A stretch of DNA of 64,000 bases from an uncultured Corynebacterium sp. (GCA_946223355.1 CAMIPB010000010.1:1-64000), one strand, 5' to 3'. Numbered from the stretch's first letter, positions 48,105 to 57,786 are shown. Made by a program: numbers and translations. The notes: generated by a model from the sequence alone, not told the origin.

Positions 48105-49673
48105 ATGACCCAAGCAGATAGAGCGCATAATCCTCCTTCCACTGTCACTGTAGGAATAGGTGGCCTAACCATAGAGGAAGTTGTGGCCGTCGCCCGTTAC
48201 GGTGCCACTGTTGAACTTGACCCGGCTGCCTTGGATGAGGTTGCCGCTACCCGACGTCGCGTCGAGGAGCTCGCCGAAAACCCCGTGCCGGTCTATGGCA
48301 TCTCCACCGGATTTGGTGCATTGGCACGTAAGCACATCCCAGAAGATATGCGCGCTCAGCTCCAGCTATCTCTGGTGCGCTCCCATGCAGCGGGCTCTGG
48401 ACCAGAAGTAGAAGAAGAAGTAATTCGCGCCCTTATGCTTCTGCGCCTGTCGACGCTCGCGACCGGCCGCACCGGCGTACGGCGTGAGGTCGTGGAAACC
48501 TATGCGGCAGCACTCAACGCGAAGATTCACCCGGTGGTAAAGGAATACGGCTCACTGGGTTGTTCTGGTGACCTCGCTCCGCTTGCGCACTGCGCACTCG
48601 CACTGCTTGGTGAAGGCGAAGTACGCGTCGATGGCGGTGATATCCAAGACTCCGCTACAGCATTGGCAGCAGCAGGCATCAAACCACTGCAGCTGCGGGA
48701 AAAGGAAGGGCTGGCGCTCATCAACGGTACCGACGGCATGCTGGGGCAGCTCTGTCTTGCGATTATGGATCTCAAAGATCTGGCAAAGCTTGCTGATGTT
48801 TCCACCGCCATGACTGTGGAGGGGCTCTTGGGCACCTTGTCAGTATTTGACGCCGACCTGCAGGAGCTGCGTCCGCACCCAGGTCAGGCTGCATCGGCCG
48901 CAAATATCGCAACAGTTGCCGCTGGTTCGCCGTTGCTCGAGGCAAACGCGGAGGAATTCGAGGAAAAGCACGTCCAAGACGCCTACTCCGTGCGCTGTGC
49001 TCCGCAGGTGGCTGGCGGTTTCCGCGATACCCTCGAACACGCGGCACTCGTTGCTGGTCGTGAGCTCAACGCTGCCGTGGACAATCCAGTGGTGGCGAAG
49101 GATGGGCGAGTGGCTTCCAACGGAAACTTCCACGGTGCGCCTGTTGCTTATGTCTTGGACTTCCTCGCGGTAGTCACCGCAGATTTAGCGTCCATATCTG
49201 AGCGCCGTACGGACCGCTTTTTGGATCCTGCCCGCAATCGCGGCCTTAATGCCTTTTTGGCGGGCGACCCAGGAGTGGACTCTGGTCACATGATTGCGCA
49301 ATACACACAGGCAGGCATCGTAGCTGAACTAAAACGTAATGCAGTACCAGCTTCCGCTGATTCGATTCCATCATCTGCGATGCAGGAAGATCACGTGTCT
49401 CTTGGCTGGTCCGCTGCTCGTAAACTGCGCCGTTCTATTGACGGTCTTCAACGTGTCATTGCCATCGAGGTTCTCACTGCGGCTCGCGCGATTGATGCCC
49501 GCGACGGCGAGCCATCCAGGGGCACAGGTGCAGTTATCGCGACCCTGCGCGAAAAGGTGCAAGGTCCGGGGGAGGATCGCTTCTTGTCTCCCGAAATCGA
49601 GGCTGCTGTTGAGTTGGTGGCCAACGGTGTACTACTTGATTCCGTCGAATCGGCAGTGGGCGAGCTTCATTAG
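48105..49673 (+). CDS. hutH: Histidine ammonia-lyase HutH
   Basis: The start at ATG 48105 follows AAAGGAG by five bases; the upstream in-frame ATG at 48075 is weaker. The 522-residue enzyme carries YGISTGFGALA near residue 60. The MIO cofactor tripeptide is in GSLGCSGDLAPLAH as Cys153-Ser154-Gly155, with Cys where most family members have Ala. NGTDGMLGQL and the QEDHVSLGWSAARKLRRSI segment complete the active site. It deaminates histidine to urocanate. hutU follows after 118 bases that contain two small inverted repeats and probably another promoter or processing site. Confidence 0.95.
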   Translation: MTQADRAHNPPSTVTVGIGGLTIEEVVAVARYGATVELDPAALDEVAATRRRVEELAENPVPVYGISTGFGALARKHIPEDMRAQLQLSLVRSHAAGSGPEVEEEVIRALMLLRLSTLATGRTGVRREVVETYAAALNAKIHPVVKEYGSLGCSGDLAPLAHCALALLGEGEVRVDGGDIQDSATALAAAGIKPLQLREKEGLALINGTDGMLGQLCLAIMDLKDLAKLADVSTAMTVEGLLGTLSVFDADLQELRPHPGQAASAANIATVAAGSPLLEANAEEFEEKHVQDAYSVRCAPQVAGGFRDTLEHAALVAGRELNAAVDNPVVAKDGRVASNGNFHGAPVAYVLDFLAVVTADLASISERRTDRFLDPARNRGLNAFLAGDPGVDSGHMIAQYTQAGIVAELKRNAVPASADSIPSSAMQEDHVSLGWSAARKLRRSIDGLQRVIAIEVLTAARAIDARDGEPSRGTGAVIATLREKVQGPGEDRFLSPEIEAAVELVANGVLLDSVESAVGELH

Positions 49674-49685
49674 ATAAACGCTCCA

Positions 49686-49725
49686 TGCGTCTCGTATTTC
49701 GGACGCACGGGCTGTTATTTTGCCC
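49686..49725 (+). promoter_or_regulatory. Two adjacent inverted repeats in the hutH-hutU gap
   Basis: TGCGTC (49686-49691)/GACGCA (49702-49707) and GGGC (49709-49712)/GCCC (49722-49725) could form two short hairpins 13 bases after the hutH stop. They may cause partial termination or protect the upstream mRNA. T tracts are weak. Confidence 0.35.
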
Positions 49726-49791
49726 CAAAATCCCTGTACCCCGGATTACATTGTTGTTAAACAAATAAAACCTCACTGGAAGGACTAACTT

Positions 49792-51471
49792 ATGTCGCAA
49801 CCACGCGAAATTCGCTCACCACGCGGAACCGAAATTTCTGCCAAGTCCTGGCAGACCGAGGCACCACTACGTATGCTCATGAACAACCTCGACCCAGAGG
49901 TTGCGGAGCGTCCGGAAGACCTCGTCGTCTACGGTGGCACGGGCAAGGCTGCGCGTAACTGGGAAGCCTTCGACGCGATCGTCGAAACGCTCAAAGATCT
50001 AGAATCCGATGAAACCCTGCTCGTGCAGTCTGGCAAGCCAGTGGGCGTTTGGAAGACCAACGAGTGGGCACCTCGCGTTCTGATCGCAAACTCCAACCTG
50101 GTGGGTGACTGGGCAAACTGGGAGCACTTCCGTGAGCTCGAAGAGGAAGGCCTCATGATGTACGGCCAGATGACTGCGGGCTCTTGGATCTACATCGCAA
50201 CCCAGGGCATTTTGCAGGGCACCTACGAAACATTTGCTGCTGTGGCTAAGAAGCGCTTCAACGGCACACTTGCTGGCACCTTCACCCTGACCGGTGGTTG
50301 CGGCGGCATGGGCGGTGCGCAACCACTGGCAGTCACCCTCAACGGCGGCGCCTGCCTCATCGTGGACGTAGATGAGACCCGTTTGAAGCGCCGCCAGTCC
50401 AAGCGCTACCTCGACGAGGTCACCACGGATATCGACGAAGCGCTGAAGCTCGTACTTGCTGCCAAGGAAGAAAAGAAGCCACTGTCAGTCGGCCTAGTGG
50501 GCAACGCGGCCGAAGTGTTCCCAGAAATTCTGCGCCGCCAGCGCGCGGGTGAGTTCACTGTGGACGTCGTAACTGACCAGACCTCGGCGCACGATCCATT
50601 GAGCTACCTGCCAACTGAAATCACCGTGGATGACTGGCAGGCAGAAGCAAAGGCGGATCCAGCAACCTTCACCAAGAAGGCTCGCGAAGCCATGGCGGCC
50701 CAGGTCCAGGCCATGGTGGAATTCCAGGATGAGGGCGCCGAGGTCTTCGACTACGGCAACTCTATCCGTGATGAAGCACGCAAGGCTGGCTACAACCGCG
50801 CTTTCGAATTCCCAGGCTTCGTTCCTGCCTACATTCGCCCGCTATTCTGCGAGGGATTGGGGCCATTCCGTTGGGCAGCACTCTCCGGCGATCCGGAAGA
50901 CATCAAGGTCACCGACGAAGCGCTGAAGGAGCTGTTCCCAGAGAACAAGCATCTGCACAACTGGCTCGACGCTGCACAGGAGTACGTGGAATACGAGGGC
51001 CTTCCTGCCCGCATTTGCTGGTTGGGCTACAACGAGCGCCATAAGGCAGGTCTTCTTTTCAATGACTTGGTTAAGGAAGGTAAGATTTCCGCCCCAATCG
51101 CCATCGGTCGCGACCACCTTGATTCTGGTTCTGTGGCGTCCCCATACCGCGAAACCGAGGCCATGCTTGATGGCACCGACGCTGTTGCTGACTGGCCACT
51201 GCTCAACGCTATGACCGCGGTGTCCTCCGGCGCTACCTGGGTTTCCATCCACCACGGCGGTGGAGTGGGCATGGGACGTTCGATCCACGCTGGTCAAGTA
51301 TCTGTTGCTGACGGCACCGAGTTGGCTGCTGCGAAGCTGCGTGCAGTTCTTACCAATGATCCAGGTATGGGCGTTATCCGCCACGTTGATTCCGGCTATG
51401 ACCGCGCCAACGAGGTCGCCCAGGAGCGTGGCGTGCGCATTCCTATGGCGTTCAAGTCCCGCGAAAGCTAG
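49792..51471 (+). CDS. hutU: Urocanate hydratase HutU
   Basis: The 559-residue protein has the usual urocanase length and order. The N-terminal part contains YGGTGKAARNW, and TGGCGGMGGAQPLAVTLNGG binds NAD+. ARICWLGYNERHKAGLLFND contains the active-site Cys, and IGRDHLDSGSVASPYRETEA the catalytic Asp. HHGGGVGMGRSIHAGQV closes the active site. It uses NAD+ as an electrophile to hydrate urocanate to imidazolonepropionate. GGAAGG precedes the ATG by eight bases. hutI begins 11 bases after its stop. Confidence 0.96.
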   Translation: MSQPREIRSPRGTEISAKSWQTEAPLRMLMNNLDPEVAERPEDLVVYGGTGKAARNWEAFDAIVETLKDLESDETLLVQSGKPVGVWKTNEWAPRVLIANSNLVGDWANWEHFRELEEEGLMMYGQMTAGSWIYIATQGILQGTYETFAAVAKKRFNGTLAGTFTLTGGCGGMGGAQPLAVTLNGGACLIVDVDETRLKRRQSKRYLDEVTTDIDEALKLVLAAKEEKKPLSVGLVGNAAEVFPEILRRQRAGEFTVDVVTDQTSAHDPLSYLPTEITVDDWQAEAKADPATFTKKAREAMAAQVQAMVEFQDEGAEVFDYGNSIRDEARKAGYNRAFEFPGFVPAYIRPLFCEGLGPFRWAALSGDPEDIKVTDEALKELFPENKHLHNWLDAAQEYVEYEGLPARICWLGYNERHKAGLLFNDLVKEGKISAPIAIGRDHLDSGSVASPYRETEAMLDGTDAVADWPLLNAMTAVSSGATWVSIHHGGGVGMGRSIHAGQVSVADGTELAAAKLRAVLTNDPGMGVIRHVDSGYDRANEVAQERGVRIPMAFKSRES

Positions 51472-51482
51472 GGTCTGGATAT

Positions 51483-52664
51483 ATGGCAACTCTGTTTACT
51501 GGAATTTCAGAACTTAGAACAGTCGCAGACCAAGGCACACTGCGCGACACCGCTTTGATCGCCGAAGATGGCATTATCACCTGGATCGGTCAGGCTTCTG
51601 AGGCTCCTGCAGCTGACGAGCAGGTCGACCTTGGCGGACGAGCTGTGCTGCCAGGCTGGGTGGATTCACACACCCACATGATCTTCGACGGCAACCGCGC
51701 CGAAGAGTTCGAAGCTCGCATGGCCGGTGAAGATTATGCCGCTGGTGGCATCGCCGTGACTATGGATGCCACCCGCAGCGCGGGCGAGGATAAACTTGAA
51801 CAGCTCCTGCTTGGCCGCATCGCTGCGGCACATGCCGGTGGCACCACAACGCTGGAGACTAAAACCGGTTATGGGCTCAACGTTGCCTCAGAGAAGCAAG
51901 CAGCGGAAATAGCCTCTCGTCACGTCGACGACGTCACCTTTCTTGGTGCGCACCTCGTTCCGCCGGGAACCGAGGCTGAACCCTACGTCGACCTGGTAGT
52001 CGGGGAGATGCTCGACGCTGTTGCCCCACACGCGCAGTGGATCGACGTCTTCTGTGAGCGTGGCGCATTCAACGAGGAGCAGTCCCGCCGCGTCTTGGAG
52101 GCCGGCACCGCTAAGGGGTTGGGCGTTCGCGTCCACGGCAACCAGCTTGGCGACGGCCCCGGCGTTCAACTCGCTGTGGAACTTGGCGCGGCCTCGGTAG
52201 ATCACGTCAACTACGTCACCGACGCGGATGTTGACGCCCTGGCCAACTCGGACACGGTAGCCACCATGCTCCCGGCCTGTGACCTTTCCACCCGCCAGCC
52301 ACTGGCACCTGGCAGGAGGCTGCTCGATGCCGGCGCGACCGTGGCTATTGCGTCCAACCTCAACCCGGGCACGAGCTACACCTCGTCGATGAATTTCTGC
52401 GTAACCACGGCAGTTCTACAGCAGGAGCTCACCTTGGAAGAGGCCATCGCTGCCGCCACCCTAGGCGGTGCCACTGCACTTCGCCGCCATGCGATTGAAA
52501 GCAACGGCAAAGACGTCCAAGGTCGCCCTGCCAAGGGCCAGCTCATTGTCGGTGCTGCTGCGGACCTTCACGTGTTGGACACCGCCAATGCCATCGATCT
52601 TGCGTACCGCCCAGGTATGCCCCTTACTTGGCGTACTTACCGCGCTGGGCAGCAAGTGTTCTAA
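51483..52664 (+). CDS. hutI: Imidazolonepropionase HutI
   Basis: The 393-residue amidohydrolase carries LPGWVDSHTHMIFDGNRAEE with the HxH metal ligands. GAHLVPPGTEAEPYVD, RVHGNQLGDGPGV (His ligand), DHVNYV and ASNLNPGTSYTSSM (catalytic and substrate residues) follow in the HutI order. It opens the imidazolone ring of 4-imidazolone-5-propionate to N-formimidoyl-glutamate, which HutG then cleaves. The gap to hutU is 11 bases, so the two should be co-transcribed. No terminator is visible before deaD. Confidence 0.95.
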   Translation: MATLFTGISELRTVADQGTLRDTALIAEDGIITWIGQASEAPAADEQVDLGGRAVLPGWVDSHTHMIFDGNRAEEFEARMAGEDYAAGGIAVTMDATRSAGEDKLEQLLLGRIAAAHAGGTTTLETKTGYGLNVASEKQAAEIASRHVDDVTFLGAHLVPPGTEAEPYVDLVVGEMLDAVAPHAQWIDVFCERGAFNEEQSRRVLEAGTAKGLGVRVHGNQLGDGPGVQLAVELGAASVDHVNYVTDADVDALANSDTVATMLPACDLSTRQPLAPGRRLLDAGATVAIASNLNPGTSYTSSMNFCVTTAVLQQELTLEEAIAAATLGGATALRRHAIESNGKDVQGRPAKGQLIVGAAADLHVLDTANAIDLAYRPGMPLTWRTYRAGQQVF

Positions 52665-52764
52665 TCGCATCCCTTCCAAGACGGCAGAAAAATCACCCCT
52701 GGAGGTAGCACACAGAAAGTTCATATGGTGTTAGGCGTGGAACTAGCGTACTGTGGAGCAAGCA

Positions 52765-54834
52765 ATGAGCATTACCGATAACGCCACCGGCGGCGTAAAC
52801 GAGCCGGATGTAGAAAATAATCAGTCGGAATCTCAGGAAACTTCGCAGAACGAGCAGCCACAGGCTGACGTTCAACCTCAGCCACTTACCCTCGACGATG
52901 TCGTGGGCGAGGTTGAACAGCAGGCCGATGAGGCCAATGGGAATGCGGAACCTTCTGAGGATACCGGCGCTGAATCTGAGGATTCGGCCAACGAAAGTTC
53001 CCAGGGGTTTGACAATCTCGGCCTGCCAGATGAGGTATTGAAGGCCGTTGAAAAGGTTGGTTTCTCCGCCCCTTCACCAATCCAGAGTGAGACCATCCCA
53101 CTGTTGATGGAAGGCCGCGACGTCGTCGGTCTCGCACAGACCGGAACGGGTAAGACTGCAGCATTCGCGCTGCCAGTTTTGTCTCAAATTGATCCTTCCG
53201 CTCGTCATCCACAGGCATTGGTGCTTGCACCAACCCGTGAATTGGCACTGCAGGTAGCAGATTCATTCCAGTCTTTCGCGGATCACCTGGGCAAGATTGA
53301 GGTCTTGCCCATCTACGGTGGCCAGGCATACGGAATCCAGCTCTCTGGTCTGCGCCGTGGTGCACAGATTGTTGTTGGTACCCCAGGTCGTGTCATTGAC
53401 CACCTGGAAAAGGGTTCTTTGGACATCTCCCAACTGCGCTTCCTAGTTTTGGATGAGGCAGATGAGATGCTCAACATGGGCTTCCAGGAAGACGTTGAGC
53501 GCATCTTGGAGGACACTCCAGATGACAAGCAGGTTGCTTTGTTCTCTGCGACGATGCCTAACGGCATTCGCCGTATTTCAAAGCAGTACTTGAACGATCC
53601 TGCAGAGGTCACCGTTAAGTCGGAGACCCGTACAAATACGAACATCACTCAGCGCTTCTTGTTGACTCCGCACCGTGCCAAGATGGATGCGTTCACTCGC
53701 ATTCTGGAAGTCATCGATTATGACGGCATCATCGTGTTCGTGCGCACCAAGCACGAAACCGAAAACGTTGCAGAACAACTCCGTGAGCAGGGATACAATG
53801 CGGCAGCGATCAACGGTGACATCGCGCAGAATCAGCGTGAGCGTACCGTTGACCAGCTCAAGGATGGTCGTTTGGACATCCTCGTTGCTACGGACGTAGC
53901 GGCGCGTGGTTTGGACGTTGAACGCATCTCCCACGTGGTGAACTTCGATATTCCAAACGACACCGAGTCTTATGTTCACCGTATCGGCCGTACCGGCCGT
54001 GCAGGGCGTACCGGCGAAGCAATCTTGTTCGTTACCCCTCGCGAGCGCCGTATGCTGCGCAACATTGAGCGTGTGACCAAGGCTCGTTTGGAAGAAATGG
54101 ATTTGCCGTCCGTTGATGAAGTCAACACCGCGCGTAAAGCAAAGTTCACGCAGGGCATCACCGAGAAGCTCGATGATTCGCAGATGGAGATGTTCCGCGG
54201 AATGCTGCGCAAGTACTCGCAGAGCAATGACGTAGCAATGGATGACATTGCTGCTGCTCTAGCAGTGCTACTGCAAGGTGGCAACGATTTCCTTATGAAG
54301 GAGCAGCCAAAACAAAAGCGCGACCGTTTTGATCGGGACAAGTTCGATCGCGATGATCGTGGTGGACGCGGCCGACGCGGCCGGGATGATCGCGGTGGTG
54401 GACGTGATCGAGGTCGTGGACCGCGTCGCCCAGACGGTGACTTCGAGTCTTACCGTATCGCAGTGGGACGTCGTCACAACGTACGTCCTGGCGCAATTGT
54501 TGGCGCAATCGCCAACGAAGGTGGCTTGACCTCTGGTGACTTCGGTCGTATCACGATCGCGGAGTCTCGCACCATTGTGGAGCTACCTAAGAATCTAGAT
54601 CCAGCAGTTTTGAGCCGTTTGTCTGACACCCGTATTCAGGGTCAGCTCATCAACATTGAGAAGGATACTGGACGTCCACCTCGTGACGGTGACCGTGGAG
54701 GATTCCGTGGCGGACGTGGTGGACGCGGCGGCCGTGATCGTGGTGACCGTGGAGGATTCCGCGGTGGACGTGGCGGACGCGGAGGCCGTGATGACCGTGG
54801 AGGCCGTGGTGGCCGCGGCGGTTGGCACGACTAA
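52765..54834 (+). CDS. deaD: DEAD-box RNA helicase DeaD/CsdA
   Basis: The start at ATG 52765 follows GGAG by seven bases. The 689-residue protein has a Glu/Gln-rich N-terminal 75 residues and the helicase core with GFSAPSPIQSETIP (Q motif), AQTGTGKTAAFALP, VLDEADEMLNMGF, FSATMP and HRIGRTGRAGR. A DbpA-like RNA-binding domain (YRIAVGRRHNVRPGAIVG) and an Arg-Gly-rich tail follow. It unwinds rRNA or mRNA duplexes in cold adaptation and ribosome assembly. The tail contains two exact-length 54-base repeats. It ends at a strong terminator. Confidence 0.95.
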   Translation: MSITDNATGGVNEPDVENNQSESQETSQNEQPQADVQPQPLTLDDVVGEVEQQADEANGNAEPSEDTGAESEDSANESSQGFDNLGLPDEVLKAVEKVGFSAPSPIQSETIPLLMEGRDVVGLAQTGTGKTAAFALPVLSQIDPSARHPQALVLAPTRELALQVADSFQSFADHLGKIEVLPIYGGQAYGIQLSGLRRGAQIVVGTPGRVIDHLEKGSLDISQLRFLVLDEADEMLNMGFQEDVERILEDTPDDKQVALFSATMPNGIRRISKQYLNDPAEVTVKSETRTNTNITQRFLLTPHRAKMDAFTRILEVIDYDGIIVFVRTKHETENVAEQLREQGYNAAAINGDIAQNQRERTVDQLKDGRLDILVATDVAARGLDVERISHVVNFDIPNDTESYVHRIGRTGRAGRTGEAILFVTPRERRMLRNIERVTKARLEEMDLPSVDEVNTARKAKFTQGITEKLDDSQMEMFRGMLRKYSQSNDVAMDDIAAALAVLLQGGNDFLMKEQPKQKRDRFDRDKFDRDDRGGRGRRGRDDRGGGRDRGRGPRRPDGDFESYRIAVGRRHNVRPGAIVGAIANEGGLTSGDFGRITIAESRTIVELPKNLDPAVLSRLSDTRIQGQLINIEKDTGRPPRDGDRGGFRGGRGGRGGRDRGDRGGFRGGRGGRGGRDDRGGRGGRGGWHD
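54688..54795 (+). repeat. Two tandem 54-base units in the deaD 3' end
   Basis: Units 54688-54741 and 54742-54795 are nearly identical and in frame. Each encodes an 18-residue RGG-type segment starting GDRGGFRGG. They are coding repeats of an RNA-binding tail and can be expected to vary in copy number. Confidence 0.9.
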
Positions 54835-54853
54835 ACCTCTGAAATAGCAACTA

Positions 54854-54890
54854 AAAAACTCGGTTCAACGAAACGTTGAACCGAGTTTTT
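54854..54890. terminator. Strong bidirectional terminator between deaD and the membrane-protein gene
   Basis: A perfect 17-base stem (54854-54870 with 54874-54890) closes on an AAA loop. It carries A and T runs at its two ends, so it should terminate deaD and the convergent gene at 54902 alike. Confidence 0.93.
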
Positions 54891-54901
54891 GTATGTGGTG
54901 C

Positions 54902-55381
54902 TTAGATAAACATCAAAACAGCGATGATGACCCACAACAGAGAAAAGATGCCACCAAACATCGATAGCTGGGACTTGGTTTTAGCCCAGTCAAAATCAGC
55001 GGTGTCAACAGCTTTTGTGGAAGCTGGGGCATCGGTAGCCTGGGCACGCAATGCGTCTAGCGCTTTTTGCTGCTTAGGGATGATGAGGAAAAACAGCAAT
55101 GCCCAAGCGATAACAGATAGGAGGATTGACGCATGGAATTGTCCCATCTTGCCGTAGGTAGCCATATCCGTTAAGAAAATGGTCAGACCAATTACTGGAA
55201 CGATGAGGGAAAGCAAGCCGTAGTTCTTGGTGATAGAAGCCAGGGTTTCTGCAGCGCCATAGGCGGTAGATTCACCTTCAGCTGCGCGGACAGCTTTTGT
55301 CTGGAAAGAAGACACCGCTACTGTAATTGGGCCGAGGAACAAGATTGCTGCCAAAACGTGCAGCGCGATTAGAATCTCCAT
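54902..55381 (-). CDS. Four-helix membrane protein (DUF2269-like)
   Basis: The 159-residue protein has four hydrophobic helices. It starts ILIALHVLAAILFLGPITVA, with His in the first helix, as in the DUF2269/CopD-like group of small membrane proteins. A charged loop of about 35 residues lies between helices 3 and 4. The function is unknown. It shares a bidirectional terminator with deaD and is preceded on its strand by the HNH nuclease gene, 54 bases away. Confidence 0.65.
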   Translation of the reverse strand: MEILIALHVLAAILFLGPITVAVSSFQTKAVRAAEGESTAYGAAETLASITKNYGLLSLIVPVIGLTIFLTDMATYGKMGQFHASILLSVIAWALLFFLIIPKQQKALDALRAQATDAPASTKAVDTADFDWAKTKSQLSMFGGIFSLLWVIIAVLMFI

Positions 55382-55435
55382 GTGAGTTCTTCACTGACCT
55401 TTCACAAACAGGTATAGGTTTGGATCAAACGCAAA

Positions 55436-56107
55436 TTACCACCTTACATGAACGGTGAAGCGGCAGGCGCGCCTGGCGGTTTTCAAGTCCTGTGCAGGTA
55501 GTGCCAAATCGTAGGATACCGCGACAAACAGTAAACGCTTGGCATACCAGCAATGTGCCGCAGGTGAAGGTGGCATCCACTTCGAGGGAAGACTATCGGA
55601 CTTGTCGCGATTGACCGTCTTTTCAGTGGCGATGAGATTGATGGGATCGTTGGCAAAGCGTATACGTTGTTGCTCATCCCAGGAGTGCGCGCCTAAATCC
55701 CATGCAGCAGCGAGTGGAAAGACGTGGTCAACTTCAACTTTGAGGCTGCTCATGTCTGAAGTTTTCTGCGTATAAGGATCGAAAAATAAGGCATCAGGGA
55801 GGCGACACTGCTGCGGTGGAGTACGGCGTGGATGATGTGGATGATAAGGCGTACTTTGCCGGCTAATAGCAGCAATGCGCGCATTACAGACGTTTGCTTT
55901 TGGGCTCTGCCATCCAGACCCAAAGTTGTCTCGGTCGTAACCTGGCGTGTTTTTCCGGGTATCAATTGAGGAGATTTGGGCGTGAAGTTCCCCCAGCGAA
56001 GGAAGCCATTTTTCGTCGAAAGGCGAGAGTCGGGGTGCGGAAACAACGAACACCCAACACAGTGTCGCTGTAGTTAAGAGCGACAGATAGAAACGAAAAA
56101 GGCTCAT
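55436..56107 (-). CDS. Exported HNH-type nuclease (DUF1524)
   Basis: The 223-residue protein has an N-terminal hydrophobic segment (FYLSLLTTATLCWVFVVSA) that may be a signal peptide or membrane anchor. The nuclease core is VEVDHVFPLAAAWDLGA, the HNH His-rich motif of DUF1524. It is followed by RIRFANDPINLIATEKTVNRDKSD with the catalytic Asn and supporting Arg/Asp. These enzymes cut DNA with a metal ion. Exported members in actinobacteria are thought to degrade extracellular DNA. It is downstream of putP on the same strand. Confidence 0.85.
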   Translation of the reverse strand: MSLFRFYLSLLTTATLCWVFVVSAPRLSPFDEKWLPSLGELHAQISSIDTRKNTPGYDRDNFGSGWQSPKANVCNARIAAISRQSTPYHPHHPRRTPPQQCRLPDALFFDPYTQKTSDMSSLKVEVDHVFPLAAAWDLGAHSWDEQQRIRFANDPINLIATEKTVNRDKSDSLPSKWMPPSPAAHCWYAKRLLFVAVSYDLALPAQDLKTARRACRFTVHVRW

Positions 56108-56155
56108 ACCCTAATTGGACTAGGGAATGAGCCTTTACGGTTCCGAGGCTAGAAA

Positions 56156-57766
56156 CTATGCACGAGCGGTGCTGGTTCCTGATGCTGGGCCAGTTGTGCC
56201 GGAGGCATCGTCGACCTGTTCAGCAGCTTCCTCGAAGTCAACGTCAGAATCATTAATCACGATGTCAGAAAGCTGGGATGCGCGATCAAATTCGTCCATG
56301 ACCTTCTCAGATGGGGCCTTGGTTGCCAGAGAAACAACGATGGTCACGATGAGCGCGGATGCAAAGCCTGGGACGATCTCGTAGAGAACGTCGGACAGTG
56401 GGGACATACCCCATGCCAGGGAAACCACGGCACCGGTAATCATGCCTGCGATAGCACCCGGTGCGTTGAGACGGCGCCAGTAGAGAGATAGGAGAACCAA
56501 TGGGCCGAATGCGGAACCGAAGCCTGCCCATGCGAAGCCGACAAGGCTCAAGATGGAATCAGATGGGTTGATTGCAAGAACAGCAGCGATGAGAGCAACT
56601 GCAACGATCATCGTGCGGGACAGGTTCATCATCGTGGACTGGGAAGGAGTCTTCTTAGCGAAGATCTTAAACATGTCCTCAATCAGTGAGGTTGAGACCA
56701 CGAGCAGCTGGGAAGACATGGTGGACATAATTGCTGCCAGAACAGCGGTCAGAACCAGACCTGCAGGAAGTGGGTGGAACATTGCCTGTGCAAGATCCAA
56801 AAAGACTGTTTCGAAGCTTTCCTGGTCAGTGATCGACTTGCTCTTCTGGGTGAAGTACACAGTGGAAACCAAAGCGGTAAAGACTGCGCCAAGAATGGAT
56901 AGTCCCATCCAAGTTACACCGTAGAAGCGGCCAGCAGAGGCATCGGAAGGCTTACGCAATGCCATGAAGCGAACGATGATGTGTGGCTGGCCAAAGTAGC
57001 CGAAACCCCACGCGAGGTTACCAACGATAACGCCTACAGAAACACCCTTGATCATGCTGAAGTAGTCAGCGTTTTCTACAACGCCGTCCGTACCGTAAGG
57101 GTTGTTTGCAGCGAAGGAGAAAATCTCACCTGGGTTGTCCAAAGCCAACAACGCCATGATTGGGACGATAAGCAGAGAAATAAACATGATGACGCCCTGG
57201 ACAGCATCGGTGTAGGACACTGCAAGGAAGCCACCGATGAAGGTGTACGCGACGGTCACAGCCGCCACAATAATCATGCCGGTGAGGTAGTCACCCTGGA
57301 AAGTAGACTCAAAGTACTTACCGCCGGCGACCATGCCAGAGGAAATGTAGAAGGTAAAGAAGAAGATGATGATAACCGCGGAGGCGATACGCAAGATACG
57401 GGACTTATCGCCCAAGCGGTTTTCAAAGAAAGAAGGAACGGTAATAGAGTCAGCGGCAATCTCGGAGTATGAACGCAAACGAGGTGCGACCCACTTCCAG
57501 TTGGCCCATGCACCGATAAGTAGACCAATGGCAATCCAGAGCTCAGACATGCCGGAGAGGAACAGCGCTCCAGGCAGACCCATGAGTAGCCAGCCGGACA
57601 TGTCAGAGGCGCCTGCGGAAAGAGCTGCAACAAATGGATGCAAGCCTCGGCCAGCAAGCACGTAGTCGCTGTATTCGTCAGTTTGCTTGTAGCTCCAGAA
57701 ACCGATAGCGAGCATTGCAAATAAATAAATAATAATCGCGATGAGGTACCAAGTACTCTCAGCCAT
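56156..57766 (-). CDS. putP: Sodium/proline symporter PutP
   Basis: The 536-residue member of the solute:sodium symporter family has thirteen predicted helices. GASDMSGWLLMGLPGAL corresponds to the sodium- and proline-binding helix 2, TFIGGFLAVSYTDAVQGVIM is the family signature in helix 6, and GFAWAGFGSAFGPLVLLSLY lies in helix 11. It imports proline with Na+, for nutrition or osmoprotection. AAGGAG precedes the ATG. A hairpin (57787-57826) lies in its leader, and two regulator-like sites lie further upstream. A 41-residue acidic C-terminal tail follows the last helix. Confidence 0.93.
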   Translation of the reverse strand: MAESTWYLIAIIIYLFAMLAIGFWSYKQTDEYSDYVLAGRGLHPFVAALSAGASDMSGWLLMGLPGALFLSGMSELWIAIGLLIGAWANWKWVAPRLRSYSEIAADSITVPSFFENRLGDKSRILRIASAVIIIFFFTFYISSGMVAGGKYFESTFQGDYLTGMIIVAAVTVAYTFIGGFLAVSYTDAVQGVIMFISLLIVPIMALLALDNPGEIFSFAANNPYGTDGVVENADYFSMIKGVSVGVIVGNLAWGFGYFGQPHIIVRFMALRKPSDASAGRFYGVTWMGLSILGAVFTALVSTVYFTQKSKSITDQESFETVFLDLAQAMFHPLPAGLVLTAVLAAIMSTMSSQLLVVSTSLIEDMFKIFAKKTPSQSTMMNLSRTMIVAVALIAAVLAINPSDSILSLVGFAWAGFGSAFGPLVLLSLYWRRLNAPGAIAGMITGAVVSLAWGMSPLSDVLYEIVPGFASALIVTIVVSLATKAPSEKVMDEFDRASQLSDIVINDSDVDFEEAAEQVDDASGTTGPASGTSTARA

Positions 57767-57786
57767 TAATACTCCTTAAAATTAGA

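Noticed and set aside
54680..54834. Tandem repetitive DNA as a possible mobile or regulatory repeat
   Set aside because: The repeats are in frame with the RGG tail of deaD and explained as protein low complexity.
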